Positions 1-7,267 of a stretch of 34,065 nt of DNA are shown in pieces. Position 1 is the stretch's first letter; every line of letters begins with the position of its first letter. The translations under genes and the position numbers were made by a program. The notes under the pieces were generated by a model. That model did no database searches. It was not told where the DNA came from and worked only from the letters and a program-made list of their open reading frames with translations. Source of the stretch: Gammaproteobacteria bacterium (GTDB lineage: Bacteria; Pseudomonadota; Gammaproteobacteria; Steroidobacterales; Woeseiaceae); contig JAOUNH010000007.1 of NCBI GenBank assembly GCA_029881055.1, forward strand, positions 1 to 34,065, in the 5' to 3' direction.

Positions 1-1
1 G

Positions 2-745
2 GTCCTTGCCGCCTGTGGCGGTGGCGGTGGCTCGGCAACGCCTAGCCCGCCTGCCGTCGTGCCACCACCTCCTCCACCGCCCACGGACGAGCTGCCAGGC
101 GGCCACTGGTTTGGCACACTGACCAACGATCTCAGTGCCATAACAGAAGATTTCATCGCGATGGTCGACGAGAACGGCCGCTTCCGCTTCGTTTCGGTCG
201 ACTCCGCTGTACAAATGTCCGGCAACTTCAGCGTAGCCCTCAGTGTCCTTAACGGTGACGGCACGGCTTTCGCGGATGCCGGCGTCTTCTGGCTCGACTC
301 TACTTCGGCCACGCCCGTCACGATTGTTGGAACACTCGACGGACGCAGTACGATGACGGGTACATGGACCACGATTTCCGGCGAGAGCGGCAGTTTCGAC
401 TTTCAATACGATCCGACTTTCTACGAGCGGGCCTCGCAGCTTGACCAGCTTGCTGGCTCATGGATCAGCTACGATGAATTCCTGAACCCTGAAGTCACGT
501 TCACGATCGCCGCAGACGGCAGCTTTAACGGGCAGAATACGATGGGCTGTAATTCTTTGGGGCAGTTTGGCCTGATCAATTCAGGATTCAACCTGTTCGA
601 AGTTCAAGCCACGATCAGCGGTTGTTCGCTGGCGGGCGACTATGTCGGCCTCGCGTTCCTCGCAGATATTCTTGCCCCGAATGACGTAATGCTTTACGCC
701 GTCGATAACGGCTCGCGGGCCTACCTGATCGGTTTTGAGAAATAG
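2..745 (+). CDS. Proline-rich lipoprotein, 5' end off the window (partial)
   Basis: The frame is open from base 2 and begins VLAAC followed by five glycines. This is a lipobox (L-A-A-C), so the start codon and most of the signal peptide lie left of the window. A run of seven prolines follows, probably a flexible tether between the lipid anchor and the folded part. The rest is about 210 residues with two similar beta-rich stretches, one beginning GHWFGTL and one beginning GSWISYD. Each looks like a small lipocalin- or META-like barrel unit. Two cysteines in the second unit (in GCNSLG and SGCSLAG) could form a disulfide. A GTG at base 59 could be called as a start, but it falls after the lipobox and is really an internal valine. 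The gene ends at an intrinsic terminator. I do not recognise a specific family. An envelope lipoprotein is well supported and a precise function is not. Confidence 0.8.
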   Translation, partial: VLAACGGGGGSATPSPPAVVPPPPPPPTDELPGGHWFGTLTNDLSAITEDFIAMVDENGRFRFVSVDSAVQMSGNFSVALSVLNGDGTAFADAGVFWLDSTSATPVTIVGTLDGRSTMTGTWTTISGESGSFDFQYDPTFYERASQLDQLAGSWISYDEFLNPEVTFTIAADGSFNGQNTMGCNSLGQFGLINSGFNLFEVQATISGCSLAGDYVGLAFLADILAPNDVMLYAVDNGSRAYLIGFEK

Positions 746-751
746 CCGCAT

Positions 752-780
752 GGGAACCGGCTAGTGCCGGTTCCCTATTT
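752..780 (+). terminator. Intrinsic terminator of the lipoprotein gene
   Basis: A perfect 10-base-pair GC-rich stem (GGGAACCGGC, loop TAGT, GCCGGTTCCC) lies 7 bases after the lipoprotein stop and is followed by TATTTT on the plus strand. The last three paired and adjoining bases (775-777) also form the TAG stop codon of the convergent hydrolase gene. There is no U-run on the minus strand, so it should act mainly on plus-strand transcripts. Confidence 0.85.
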
Positions 781-1689
781 TCCGATCAGCTTAATCCCTT
801 GCAGGAACGCGACGATCTCGTGGATGAAATAGTCCCTCGATCGTTCCAGCAGCACCGCGTGATCGCCGCCGGGTACGGAGACGTATTGTTTATGCCCGGT
901 AGCCAGGCTTAGCAAGAGCCTGACCTGCATGTCGGCCGGTGCCAGCGGATCGAATTCCCCGGCAATAACCAGCGTCGGCACCGTGACTTTCGCACCATCG
1001 AGTGCGTTGAATTCATCTTCGCGCCGAAAATCCACGCGGATCGGGTCGGCTGCCAGCGCGGCGGCCACGTAGGCGTCAATCGCAGCCTGGCTGATCGACC
1101 CCGGCGTGATGAAATCACTGGCCGCTGCCTCGGCGGTGTTCACTTCCTTAAGCGGCACTATGTCAGGCGCATCGGCGGGCAGAACTTCATTCACATCCAG
1201 CCAGTGACCGAACAGCGTCAGCGACGAAACCAGCCCCGGGTGTCGCTGTACCATCAACTGCGAGATCGTCGATCCATTTGACCAGCCAAACAAGTGCGGC
1301 TTCCCACTCCACTTCCCCTGCCCGGCTATCCAGGCAAGCACTATCGCGACATCGTCGGCAGCCCGGTTCGGCGTCAGCCATCCCGTGTCATCGCGCGGCG
1401 TCTCGCCGTAGCCCCGCAAGTCAACCGCGTAGACGGCATAGCCCGCATCGACGAGACTGTCCATCATCGACAGGTCTTCGCCGTCGAGTTGCAGATCGAA
1501 GTCCGGCAACGCACTCCAGGTCCTGCCGTGAACCAGCAAGATCGATTCTGTCGCTCCCGCGGCGCTTTTCTCCCAGAGGGCTATAGGATGGCCGTCGGCC
1601 ATCACGGTGTGTCGCTCAAGCTCCGCACTTGCAGCGAGCAATGGCGCAAAAACAAGCGCGCAGATGACTATCAGTATTCGTATCAACAT
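775..1689 (-). CDS. Exported alpha/beta hydrolase
   Basis: This 304-residue protein starts with a clear Sec signal peptide (hydrophobic core at residues 3-20, probable cleavage after the ASA at 20-22). It has a full alpha/beta-hydrolase fold signature: oxyanion-hole HG at 54-55, nucleophile elbow G-W-S-N-G with Ser137, a probable acid Asp247 in GEFDP, and His277 in GGDHAVL. It probably hydrolyses an ester, amide or peptide in the periplasm; the substrate cannot be read from the sequence. Its ATG overlaps the end of the upstream small membrane-protein gene by 7 bases, so it belongs to the transporter operon at 775-4689. A plausible role is to release a compound that the neighbouring symporter imports, which is inference from context. 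The stop codon lies in the stem of the terminator of the convergent lipoprotein gene. Confidence 0.9.
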   Translation of the reverse strand: MLIRILIVICALVFAPLLAASAELERHTVMADGHPIALWEKSAAGATESILLVHGRTWSALPDFDLQLDGEDLSMMDSLVDAGYAVYAVDLRGYGETPRDDTGWLTPNRAADDVAIVLAWIAGQGKWSGKPHLFGWSNGSTISQLMVQRHPGLVSSLTLFGHWLDVNEVLPADAPDIVPLKEVNTAEAAASDFITPGSISQAAIDAYVAAALAADPIRVDFRREDEFNALDGAKVTVPTLVIAGEFDPLAPADMQVRLLLSLATGHKQYVSVPGGDHAVLLERSRDYFIHEIVAFLQGIKLIGK

Positions 1690-1808
1690 GAGTCACTCTT
1701 GTCAGCCGGCTTATCCGGTGTCCTCAGGATCCGGTAATAGCACCAACTCGTGAGCACAACAACTGAAAGCACCGCTGTGCACATGAAAAGCATTGCCAGG
1801 ATGGTCAT
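1683..1808 (-). CDS. Small membrane protein, probable NSS transporter small subunit (MetS-like)
   Basis: A 41-residue ORF begins MTILAMLFM, has one hydrophobic helix (about residues 2-25), a short Y-Y-R-I-L-R junction, and a charged tail with prolines (TPDKPADKSDS). Its ATG overlaps the stop of the sodium symporter in the ATGA arrangement (1805-1808), and its TGA overlaps the start of the hydrolase. Both ends are therefore tied into the operon by probable translational coupling. Some bacterial NSS-family methionine/alanine importers need a small single-helix partner (MetS in Corynebacterium MetPS). Size, topology, proline-rich acidic tail and position directly after the symporter all match that family. 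I cannot confirm the match without a profile search. It is short enough to be missed by standard gene callers. Confidence 0.7.
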   Translation of the reverse strand: MTILAMLFMCTAVLSVVVLTSWCYYRILRTPDKPADKSDSC

Positions 1809-3463
1809 GTTTGTCTCCCGATCTGTGTCGAGGATTCCTGTAAGTCGTCGGGCATTCGTTCGCCATCGACATCCATGCCGGCGGCGCGCCAGCGGCGTGT
1901 TCCGATCGCGGTTACGACCATCAGCATTGTGATCGAGCCAAGAATTACGAGCCAGGCGTAAATGACCGATCGGTCCGTCGGTGTTGCGGGATCGCCGCCT
2001 CCAATGACGGACTCGACGTACGGCGGCAGGTTATACCAGCAGAATCCAAGAAAGATGACGATCAGATAGGTTGGTGATACGTACTTGATGATGAAACGAA
2101 AGATACGTGGGATGCCAATCTGCGCACCGCGCTGTGCCTCGGCGAGCGCCTTGTCAACGCCGAAGACCCACGAGAAGCAGATGATTTGGGTACCGGCAAC
2201 CACAAAGATCATGAACGTACCCACCCAGAAGTCCAGTGTATCGAGTGCGACCAGTCCTTTACTGAACCAGAGCACGAACAGATTGCCGGCAACGCAGAGT
2301 CCGGCCACGACAAGTGTTGCTCCCTTGTGCGACAGGCCGAGGGCTTCTTCGAAAAATGCCTTGGTTGGTTGCAGCATCGAAAGCGAACTTGTGATGGCCG
2401 CCAGAAACAACATGAAAAACCAGACCGCACCAAAAAAGTTACCCAGCGGCATGTGAACAAAAACGACAGGCAGTGCCGAAAATCCGGTACTGAAAGTGCC
2501 GCCGATGTTGGCTTGCGTTGCTACCAACCCCAGGAACACAACGGCGGCAGTTAGTGTGATCATGCCGCCCAGGGCGACCTCGAAAAACTCGTTGGTAGCC
2601 GACGACGTCAGGCTGGCCAAAACGATTTCGTCATCCTTCTTGAGATACGAGGCGTAGTTGATGATGACGCCGAAGCCAACTGACAGGCTGAAGAAGATCT
2701 GGCCGGTCGCTGCGAGCCAGGTCTGGAAATTGCCGAGCGCTGCGAAGTCCGGGTTCCACATGAAGTTCAACCCTGCGGCAACGCTTTGGTCCGGCAGGTT
2801 TGGGTCGGGTGTCCCGAGCGTCAGCACACGTACCAATACGATGAGCGCACACAGCGCCATCGCAGGCATGGCCCAGCGGCAGAATGTCTCGATGCCCCGA
2901 CTGAGTCCCCGGTACAAAAAATAGAGATTCAGAGTAAAGGTAATACCCCAGAAAATAAGCGTCGGATGCCAGCCGCCCCGGATAAGCGACCCGTCGGCGC
3001 CAGCACCCGTCGTTGCACTAAAGTACTGCCCGGATGCGGCGACCTGTGCCGCCACCGATTGTCCGGCATCGATGCCGATACCGCCGCTGGCGTAGCTCCA
3101 GGCATACGACAGGCACCAGGACTCGATCATGACGTAGTAGAAATAAACGACGAGCGGGACCAGCACGCCGAAAGAACCCATGTACCGCGCGACCGCGCCC
3201 CGCCCCCACAGTCCCATGATTGCCGGCGCCGAATGGAAACCTTTGCGACCGCCGTATCGTCCCATGGTCCATTCCGCCCAGCCGATGGGAATTCCCAGCA
3301 GCAGGAAGGCAATGAAGTAGGGAATCAGGAACGCGCCACCGCCATTTTCCGCGGCATTTCCCGGGAAGCGCAAAAAGTTTCCGAGGCCGACGGCCGATCC
3401 CGATACTGCGAGGACGATGCCCAGGCGAGATCCCCAGGCCTGTCCATTGGAATTACTGCTCAT
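1805..3463 (-). CDS. Sodium-dependent transporter of the NSS (SLC6) family
   Basis: This is a 552-residue polytopic membrane protein of the neurotransmitter:sodium symporter family, which imports amino acids or similar solutes with sodium. The N-terminal helix contains the family hallmark around residues 13-32 (SGSAVGLGNFLRFPG, then ENGGGAFLIPY), where the unwound part of helix 1 and its sodium ligands lie. Roughly eleven or twelve hydrophobic helices follow, with a charged C-terminal tail of about 30 residues. The frame is open for another 141 codons upstream, but that extension overlaps the preceding permease gene and is not protein-like. I chose the ATG at 3463, 14 bases after the permease stop, with a purine-rich GAGAAAG in front of it. 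Its stop overlaps the ATG of the small membrane protein at 1808. The substrate is unknown; an amino acid is the default guess. Confidence 0.93.
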   Translation of the reverse strand: MSSNSNGQAWGSRLGIVLAVSGSAVGLGNFLRFPGNAAENGGGAFLIPYFIAFLLLGIPIGWAEWTMGRYGGRKGFHSAPAIMGLWGRGAVARYMGSFGVLVPLVVYFYYVMIESWCLSYAWSYASGGIGIDAGQSVAAQVAASGQYFSATTGAGADGSLIRGGWHPTLIFWGITFTLNLYFLYRGLSRGIETFCRWAMPAMALCALIVLVRVLTLGTPDPNLPDQSVAAGLNFMWNPDFAALGNFQTWLAATGQIFFSLSVGFGVIINYASYLKKDDEIVLASLTSSATNEFFEVALGGMITLTAAVVFLGLVATQANIGGTFSTGFSALPVVFVHMPLGNFFGAVWFFMLFLAAITSSLSMLQPTKAFFEEALGLSHKGATLVVAGLCVAGNLFVLWFSKGLVALDTLDFWVGTFMIFVVAGTQIICFSWVFGVDKALAEAQRGAQIGIPRIFRFIIKYVSPTYLIVIFLGFCWYNLPPYVESVIGGGDPATPTDRSVIYAWLVILGSITMLMVVTAIGTRRWRAAGMDVDGERMPDDLQESSTQIGRQT

Positions 3464-3477
3464 GTGCTTTCTCGACC

Positions 3478-4689
3478 CTAGGCCGCTGCCGGGTGCCAGC
3501 CAGACAGCAATAGCAATGCTGCGAACCCGGCCAGGTAAGCGAGCGGAACGGTCCAGCCGTAACGCAGCCACAGGAATACGGACTTCGCTTGTGGGAACTG
3601 CGTCGACAATGCCACGCCCGCGGAAGACCCAAACCACATCATCGATCCGCCGAAGCCCACCGCAAAGGCGAGTGCACCCCAGTCGTAGCCGCCCTGTTCG
3701 AGTGCAAGCTTGGTGAGCGGAATGTTGTCGAAAACAGCCGACACGAAGCCGAGGCCGAGCGTTGTCTGCCATGATGGCAGGGGCAGGCTTTCCACCGGCA
3801 TCATCGACGCGCTGGTGACCAGGGATAAAAGAAACAGGCTGCCTAAGGCCGCCGGCCGCACAATTTTCCAGTTCGGCGCGCGCCAAAACGCCGTCACGAG
3901 TAAGGTTACCCAGACCGCCACGGCCAGGAACGGAAACCGGTCGGCCAGATCAGCGTATCGCGTGTTTACAAAAATGTTGGTGCAGATGACGGCAACAAGT
4001 AACAACACAACGATCGTGACGCGTGACCAGTCAATGCGCAGGTCGGGGGCGGCGTCGCGCATGATGGGAGAATGCTTCTGTTGCGCCAGCGATGCTGGAA
4101 TGCTGAAAACGGCGAGCGCAACCACGGCGGGCAGAAACGCATGCAGCACATCCAGCGGCGATACGCCTTCTATCCACATCATCGTGGTCGTCGTGTCCCC
4201 GACGACACTGCCGGCACCGCCTGCATTTGATGCGGCAACGATCGCCGCAAGATAGCCAATGTGCACCTTCTTGCGAAACACGGCAGCCGCTATCGTGCCA
4301 CCGATAATGGCCGCGGCGATGTTATCCAGAAATGTCGACATGACAAAAATCATGACGAGCAGCATCGCCGGTCCGCGCCAGTCATCCGGCAACAAGGCCG
4401 GCAACCAGGCCGGGACGTGGCTCTTTTCGAAATGGTCAGCTAACAGGGCGAAGCCGACCAGCAGGCCGAACAGGTTCGACAGAACAACCCACTCCTCCGC
4501 CATGTGCCCGGCCAGTCCGGGCAAACCAGAAACACCTTCGAAGCTCGTGAACATCAGCTTGTAGAGCGTTATCGTCGCGAGCCCAAGAAGTCCCACTTTC
4601 AGCGTATGGTGGTGAAAGATCGCCACACCGAGCAACGTGAGCGCGAACAATATGAAAGCAACAGGAATGCCGAACAGACTCATTATCAT
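3478..4689 (-). CDS. Ion-transporter superfamily permease (ArsB/NhaD/CitM-like)
   Basis: This is a membrane protein of about 403 residues and some ten to twelve hydrophobic segments. Two halves each carry a helix-break motif typical of the ion transporter superfamily: STFLDNIAAAIIGGTIAAAVF in the first half (taken as residues near 115-135) and a second SAVFDNIPLTKLAL near residue 320. The paired DN motifs are characteristic of ArsB, NhaD and SLC13-like carriers. A stretch with DTTTTMMW follows the first. It could be a Na+/H+ antiporter or an organic-anion carrier, and I cannot separate these. The frame is open well upstream, across the divergent promoter region, so I chose the ATG at 4689 (an alternative ATG is at 4683). 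No good Shine-Dalgarno is visible before either. It is the first gene of the minus-strand transporter operon, and an Na+/H+ antiporter would complement the sodium-driven symporter after it. Confidence 0.85.
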   Translation of the reverse strand: MIMSLFGIPVAFILFALTLLGVAIFHHHTLKVGLLGLATITLYKLMFTSFEGVSGLPGLAGHMAEEWVVLSNLFGLLVGFALLADHFEKSHVPAWLPALLPDDWRGPAMLLVMIFVMSTFLDNIAAAIIGGTIAAAVFRKKVHIGYLAAIVAASNAGGAGSVVGDTTTTMMWIEGVSPLDVLHAFLPAVVALAVFSIPASLAQQKHSPIMRDAAPDLRIDWSRVTIVVLLLVAVICTNIFVNTRYADLADRFPFLAVAVWVTLLVTAFWRAPNWKIVRPAALGSLFLLSLVTSASMMPVESLPLPSWQTTLGLGFVSAVFDNIPLTKLALEQGGYDWGALAFAVGFGGSMMWFGSSAGVALSTQFPQAKSVFLWLRYGWTVPLAYLAGFAALLLLSGWHPAAA

Positions 4690-4737
4690 GCTCAGGAGAG
4701 CGAATTTTCTGCGGCTACGATAGCGCAAATTTGATCC

Positions 4738-4784
4738 TGTCAATGGGCAATCTTTTTTGCTAAAAGTGGCGCCACCCATTGACA
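4738..4784. promoter_or_regulatory. Divergent control region with TTGACA-bearing inverted repeat
   Basis: Between the divergent permease (start 4689) and rlmI (start 4825) lies a perfect 10-base inverted repeat, TGTCAATGGG at 4738-4747 and CCCATTGACA at 4775-4784. A second, self-complementary GTGGCGCCAC sits at 4766-4775. Each arm contains a consensus -35 hexamer TTGACA facing outward. On the minus strand, TTGACA (4743-4738) is followed after 15 bases by TATCGT, a plausible promoter for the permease operon. On the plus strand no convincing -10 is seen at normal spacing. The repeat may be an operator or simply two mirrored promoter elements. Confidence 0.5.
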
Positions 4785-4824
4785 ATGCCGCTGGTATTGC
4801 CCCGGAAATCGAGAGCCCGCCAAT

Positions 4825-6021
4825 ATGACAAGTATGCCTGAAGTGACGCTCAAAGCCGGTCGGGAGAAATCGATCCGACGGCGGCATCCGTGGATTTTTT
4901 CCGGCGCGGTCGCAGGCGTGGACGGTGCACCACCCTCCGGTTCGACGGTGCGCCTGGTATCCCAGTCACGCGAGTTCCTCGCGTATGCCGCCTGGTCGCC
5001 GTCATCGCAGATACGGCTGCGGATCTGGTCGTATGACGAAAAGGAAAGTATCGACGCCGCATTTATGACGCGGCGTGTAGCGCGTGCGATTGAGTTGCGA
5101 CGGCAACTCAGGTTGCTGGACAAGTCCGGTGCATGTCGCCTGATATTCAGCGAGTCCGATGGCCTGCCCGGCCTCATCGTCGATCGTTATGGCGAGTATC
5201 TCGTCTGTCAGTTCCTGTCGGCGGGCGGCGATTACTGGCGCGACGCACTCGTGTCCGCACTGGACGAGTTGCTGTCGCCGCGTGCTATCTACGAACGATC
5301 AGAGGCTGACGTGCGCAAGAAGGAAGGCCTGGAGTCCCGCTCCGGATTACTGCGAGGTGATTTGCCATCAGAGCCCGTCGAGTTTTCGATTGGTGGCATG
5401 CGACGTCTCGTGAACATCGAACAGGGGCACAAGACCGGTGGCTACCTCGACCAGAGCATCAACTATCAGCGGGTCGCGTCTTACGCAAGCGGCGCACGCG
5501 TGCTCGATGCGTATTCCTATTCTGGTGGTTTTGCGATTTCCGCGTTGCTGAAAGGCGCGCTGAGCGCCACGCTGATCGACAGTTCCGCGGATGCACTCGC
5601 GACCGCAGAACAACAGGCGACATTGAATGGCGTTGCGGATCGATGCGGCTATACGAACGCGAACGTGCCGGAGGAATTGCGCAGGCTGCGCAAGGCACAA
5701 GAGCGATTCGATATTGTTGTTCTCGATCCGCCGAAGTTTGTGAGCTCGGCACAGCAACTGAAGTCCGGGTGCCGCGGATACAAGGACATCAACATGCTCG
5801 GACTTCATCTGTTGAAGCCGGGCGGCATACTGGCAACGTTTTCCTGCTCGGGGCACGTGAGCAGCGATCTGTTCCAGAAAATCGTCGCCGGTGCGGCCGT
5901 TGACGTGAATCGAAATGTGCAGATTATCGAAAGAATGACGCAAGCCCCCGATCACCCGGTCGAACTGCAATTCCCCGAAGGTGAGTACTTAAAGGGTCTG
6001 TTGCTTCGCGTGGTTGAATAG
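4825..6021 (+). CDS. rlmI: 23S rRNA m5C1962 methyltransferase RlmI
   Basis: A 398-residue protein matches the size and layout of E. coli RlmI (396 residues), which methylates cytosine 1962 of 23S rRNA using S-adenosylmethionine. An N-terminal PUA RNA-binding domain (about residues 5-75) starts with a basic RRRHPWIFSGAV. A central linker contains the family-typical GHKTGGYLDQ at 201-210. The Rossmann methyltransferase domain has motif I VLDAYSYSGGF at 227-237, motif IV DPPKF at 301-305, and the catalytic-cysteine segment FSCSGH around 339-344. The ATG at 4825 gives a full-length N-terminus. The gene is divergent from the transporter operon and is followed 15 bases later by a small membrane-protein gene. 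Confidence 0.95.
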   Translation: MTSMPEVTLKAGREKSIRRRHPWIFSGAVAGVDGAPPSGSTVRLVSQSREFLAYAAWSPSSQIRLRIWSYDEKESIDAAFMTRRVARAIELRRQLRLLDKSGACRLIFSESDGLPGLIVDRYGEYLVCQFLSAGGDYWRDALVSALDELLSPRAIYERSEADVRKKEGLESRSGLLRGDLPSEPVEFSIGGMRRLVNIEQGHKTGGYLDQSINYQRVASYASGARVLDAYSYSGGFAISALLKGALSATLIDSSADALATAEQQATLNGVADRCGYTNANVPEELRRLRKAQERFDIVVLDPPKFVSSAQQLKSGCRGYKDINMLGLHLLKPGGILATFSCSGHVSSDLFQKIVAGAAVDVNRNVQIIERMTQAPDHPVELQFPEGEYLKGLLLRVVE

Positions 6022-6036
6022 GAGCCGGACAGGATC

Positions 6037-6468
6037 GTGATAAGCGCATCCAGGAGCACGCTCAAAACCGTATCCGGGATCGTGTGGTTCAGCGGCGCAG
6101 CGGTCCTGTTAGCGAAAGGAGTCAGCCTGTTTACGGCGGCAATCGCACTGCGGCCGGACGAGTCCTGGTCATGGCTCGCGGTTGCGGCCGGGGCGTTGAT
6201 CGGCGCGGTAAAGGGACAGTTCCTGTTTAGTGGATTTTGCCGCAAGAACCTGGCGAGGATCGCGGCCTTGAGTGAGCCTCAGTTATGGCAGGCGTTTCGC
6301 CCGGGATTTTACGTCTTTCTTATGGCGATGGTGTTGCTCGGTGCTACGCTCTCAAGCCTCGCGGTCGGAAGTTATCCGGCCTTGATGGCAATGGTCGTGC
6401 TCGATATCAGTCTCGGTGTAGCGCTGCTGGGGAGTCTTCGGGTCTTCTGGCAACAACCTGCCGTTTAG
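6037..6468 (+). CDS. Small integral membrane protein of unknown function
   Basis: A 143-residue protein has four predicted hydrophobic segments (about residues 10-35, 45-65, 90-110 and 115-135). I do not recognise a family. The start is a GTG at 6037; an AGGAG at 6020-6024, overlapping the end of rlmI, is the likely ribosome-binding site with a rather long 12-base spacing. It sits 15 bases after rlmI and 26 bases before the MOSC gene, so the three probably share a transcript. No catalytic or binding motifs are visible, though GALIGAVKGQFLFSG between helices two and three may be a functional loop. It is less certain than its neighbours because of the non-ATG start, but the hydrophobic pattern and codon use look real. 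Confidence 0.75.
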   Translation: MISASRSTLKTVSGIVWFSGAAVLLAKGVSLFTAAIALRPDESWSWLAVAAGALIGAVKGQFLFSGFCRKNLARIAALSEPQLWQAFRPGFYVFLMAMVLLGATLSSLAVGSYPALMAMVVLDISLGVALLGSLRVFWQQPAV

Positions 6469-6494
6469 CGCGGCCCTGGCAAGAGATGACTGGA

Positions 6495-7154
6495 ATGATA
6501 CAAGCAACAATTCGCGAACTGGCGGTTGGACTGCCAAAAACCATCCAGCATGACGGCAAGCCGGTTAGCACGGGCATCTTCAAGCAGCCCGTCAGCAGCA
6601 GGGTGTTCGTTAGCTTCGACGGAATAGCCGGCGACGGGCAGGCCGATCTCACTGTGCACGGCGGTCGCAACAAGGCGGTTTATGTTTATCCGGAAGTGCA
6701 TTACGCGGCCTGGAACCGTGAGCTCGGCACCGACGGGCTTGAACCCGCACAGTTCGGCGAAAACCTGACGGTCAGTGAGCTTTCCGAGCAAACCGTGACG
6801 CTCGGCGATACCTACCGCTTCGGCAGTGTCGTCGCCACTGTGGCCCAGCCACGCCTGCCGTGCTTCAAGCTCGGCATACGGATGCATGACGAAGATTTTC
6901 CTGCGCGCTTCCTGCAAAGCGGCCGGCTGGGCTTCTACCTCAGAGTTGAGGAGGAAGGCGAAACGGGCCTGGGTGACACCTTCGAGTTACTTGATCGCCC
7001 GGCGCACGGCATCACTGTTCATGACTTGTGGCATTTCGTTTTTCGCGGTGCGGGCGATGCGGAAAAGCCGAACAACTACCTGGCGCTGCTGCCGTACATC
7101 GATGAGGGCTGGAAACGACGCTTGCGGCTGAAGGCGATGACCGCTTCCGGGTAA
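6495..7154 (+). CDS. yiiM: YiiM-like MOSC domain protein (molybdenum cofactor sulfurtransferase superfamily)
   Basis: This 219-residue protein has the MOSC core (about residues 20-165), which binds molybdenum cofactor. The conserved cysteine lies in the motif QPRLPCFKLG as Cys123, and the upstream GDGQADLTVHGGRNKAVYVY is typical of the YiiM branch. The C-terminus (about 170-215) matches the three-helix domain found after MOSC in YiiM. E. coli YiiM (224 residues) is a molybdenum-cofactor-dependent reductase of N-hydroxylated bases such as 6-hydroxylaminopurine. I chose ATG 6495, with AAGAG at 6481-6485 as a modest ribosome-binding site; an in-frame ATG at 6486 would add three residues. A separate molybdenum hydroxylase is encoded at 23683-26390, so the organism evidently makes the cofactor. 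Confidence 0.9.
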   Translation: MIQATIRELAVGLPKTIQHDGKPVSTGIFKQPVSSRVFVSFDGIAGDGQADLTVHGGRNKAVYVYPEVHYAAWNRELGTDGLEPAQFGENLTVSELSEQTVTLGDTYRFGSVVATVAQPRLPCFKLGIRMHDEDFPARFLQSGRLGFYLRVEEEGETGLGDTFELLDRPAHGITVHDLWHFVFRGAGDAEKPNNYLALLPYIDEGWKRRLRLKAMTASG

Positions 7155-7267
7155 TTTTGTCGCAGAAAAATCAGCTCATGAACAAAACGTCAGGTCCGCA
7201 TCAGCGCAAGATCAGCTCTTTCGCCTCCCGCTGGTTTAGACTTCGTCTCTGGCAATCGGGGTAGCTG

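Noticed and set aside
2786-3481. 231-codon plus-strand ORF opposite the symporter
   Set aside because: It is low in hydrophobic residues and rich in Arg, Gln and Pro, a typical antisense shadow.
3464-3886. N-terminal extension of 141 codons on the sodium symporter frame
   Set aside because: It overlaps the coding region of the upstream permease, is not protein-like, and the true family N-terminus starts at 3463.
4690-4887. N-terminal extension of 66 codons on the permease frame
   Set aside because: It crosses the divergent promoter region and the start of rlmI, and has Arg-rich sequence unlike a membrane protein.
5368-5970. 200-codon minus-strand ORF inside rlmI
   Set aside because: It is a reverse-frame shadow of a well-supported gene, with no recognisable domain.
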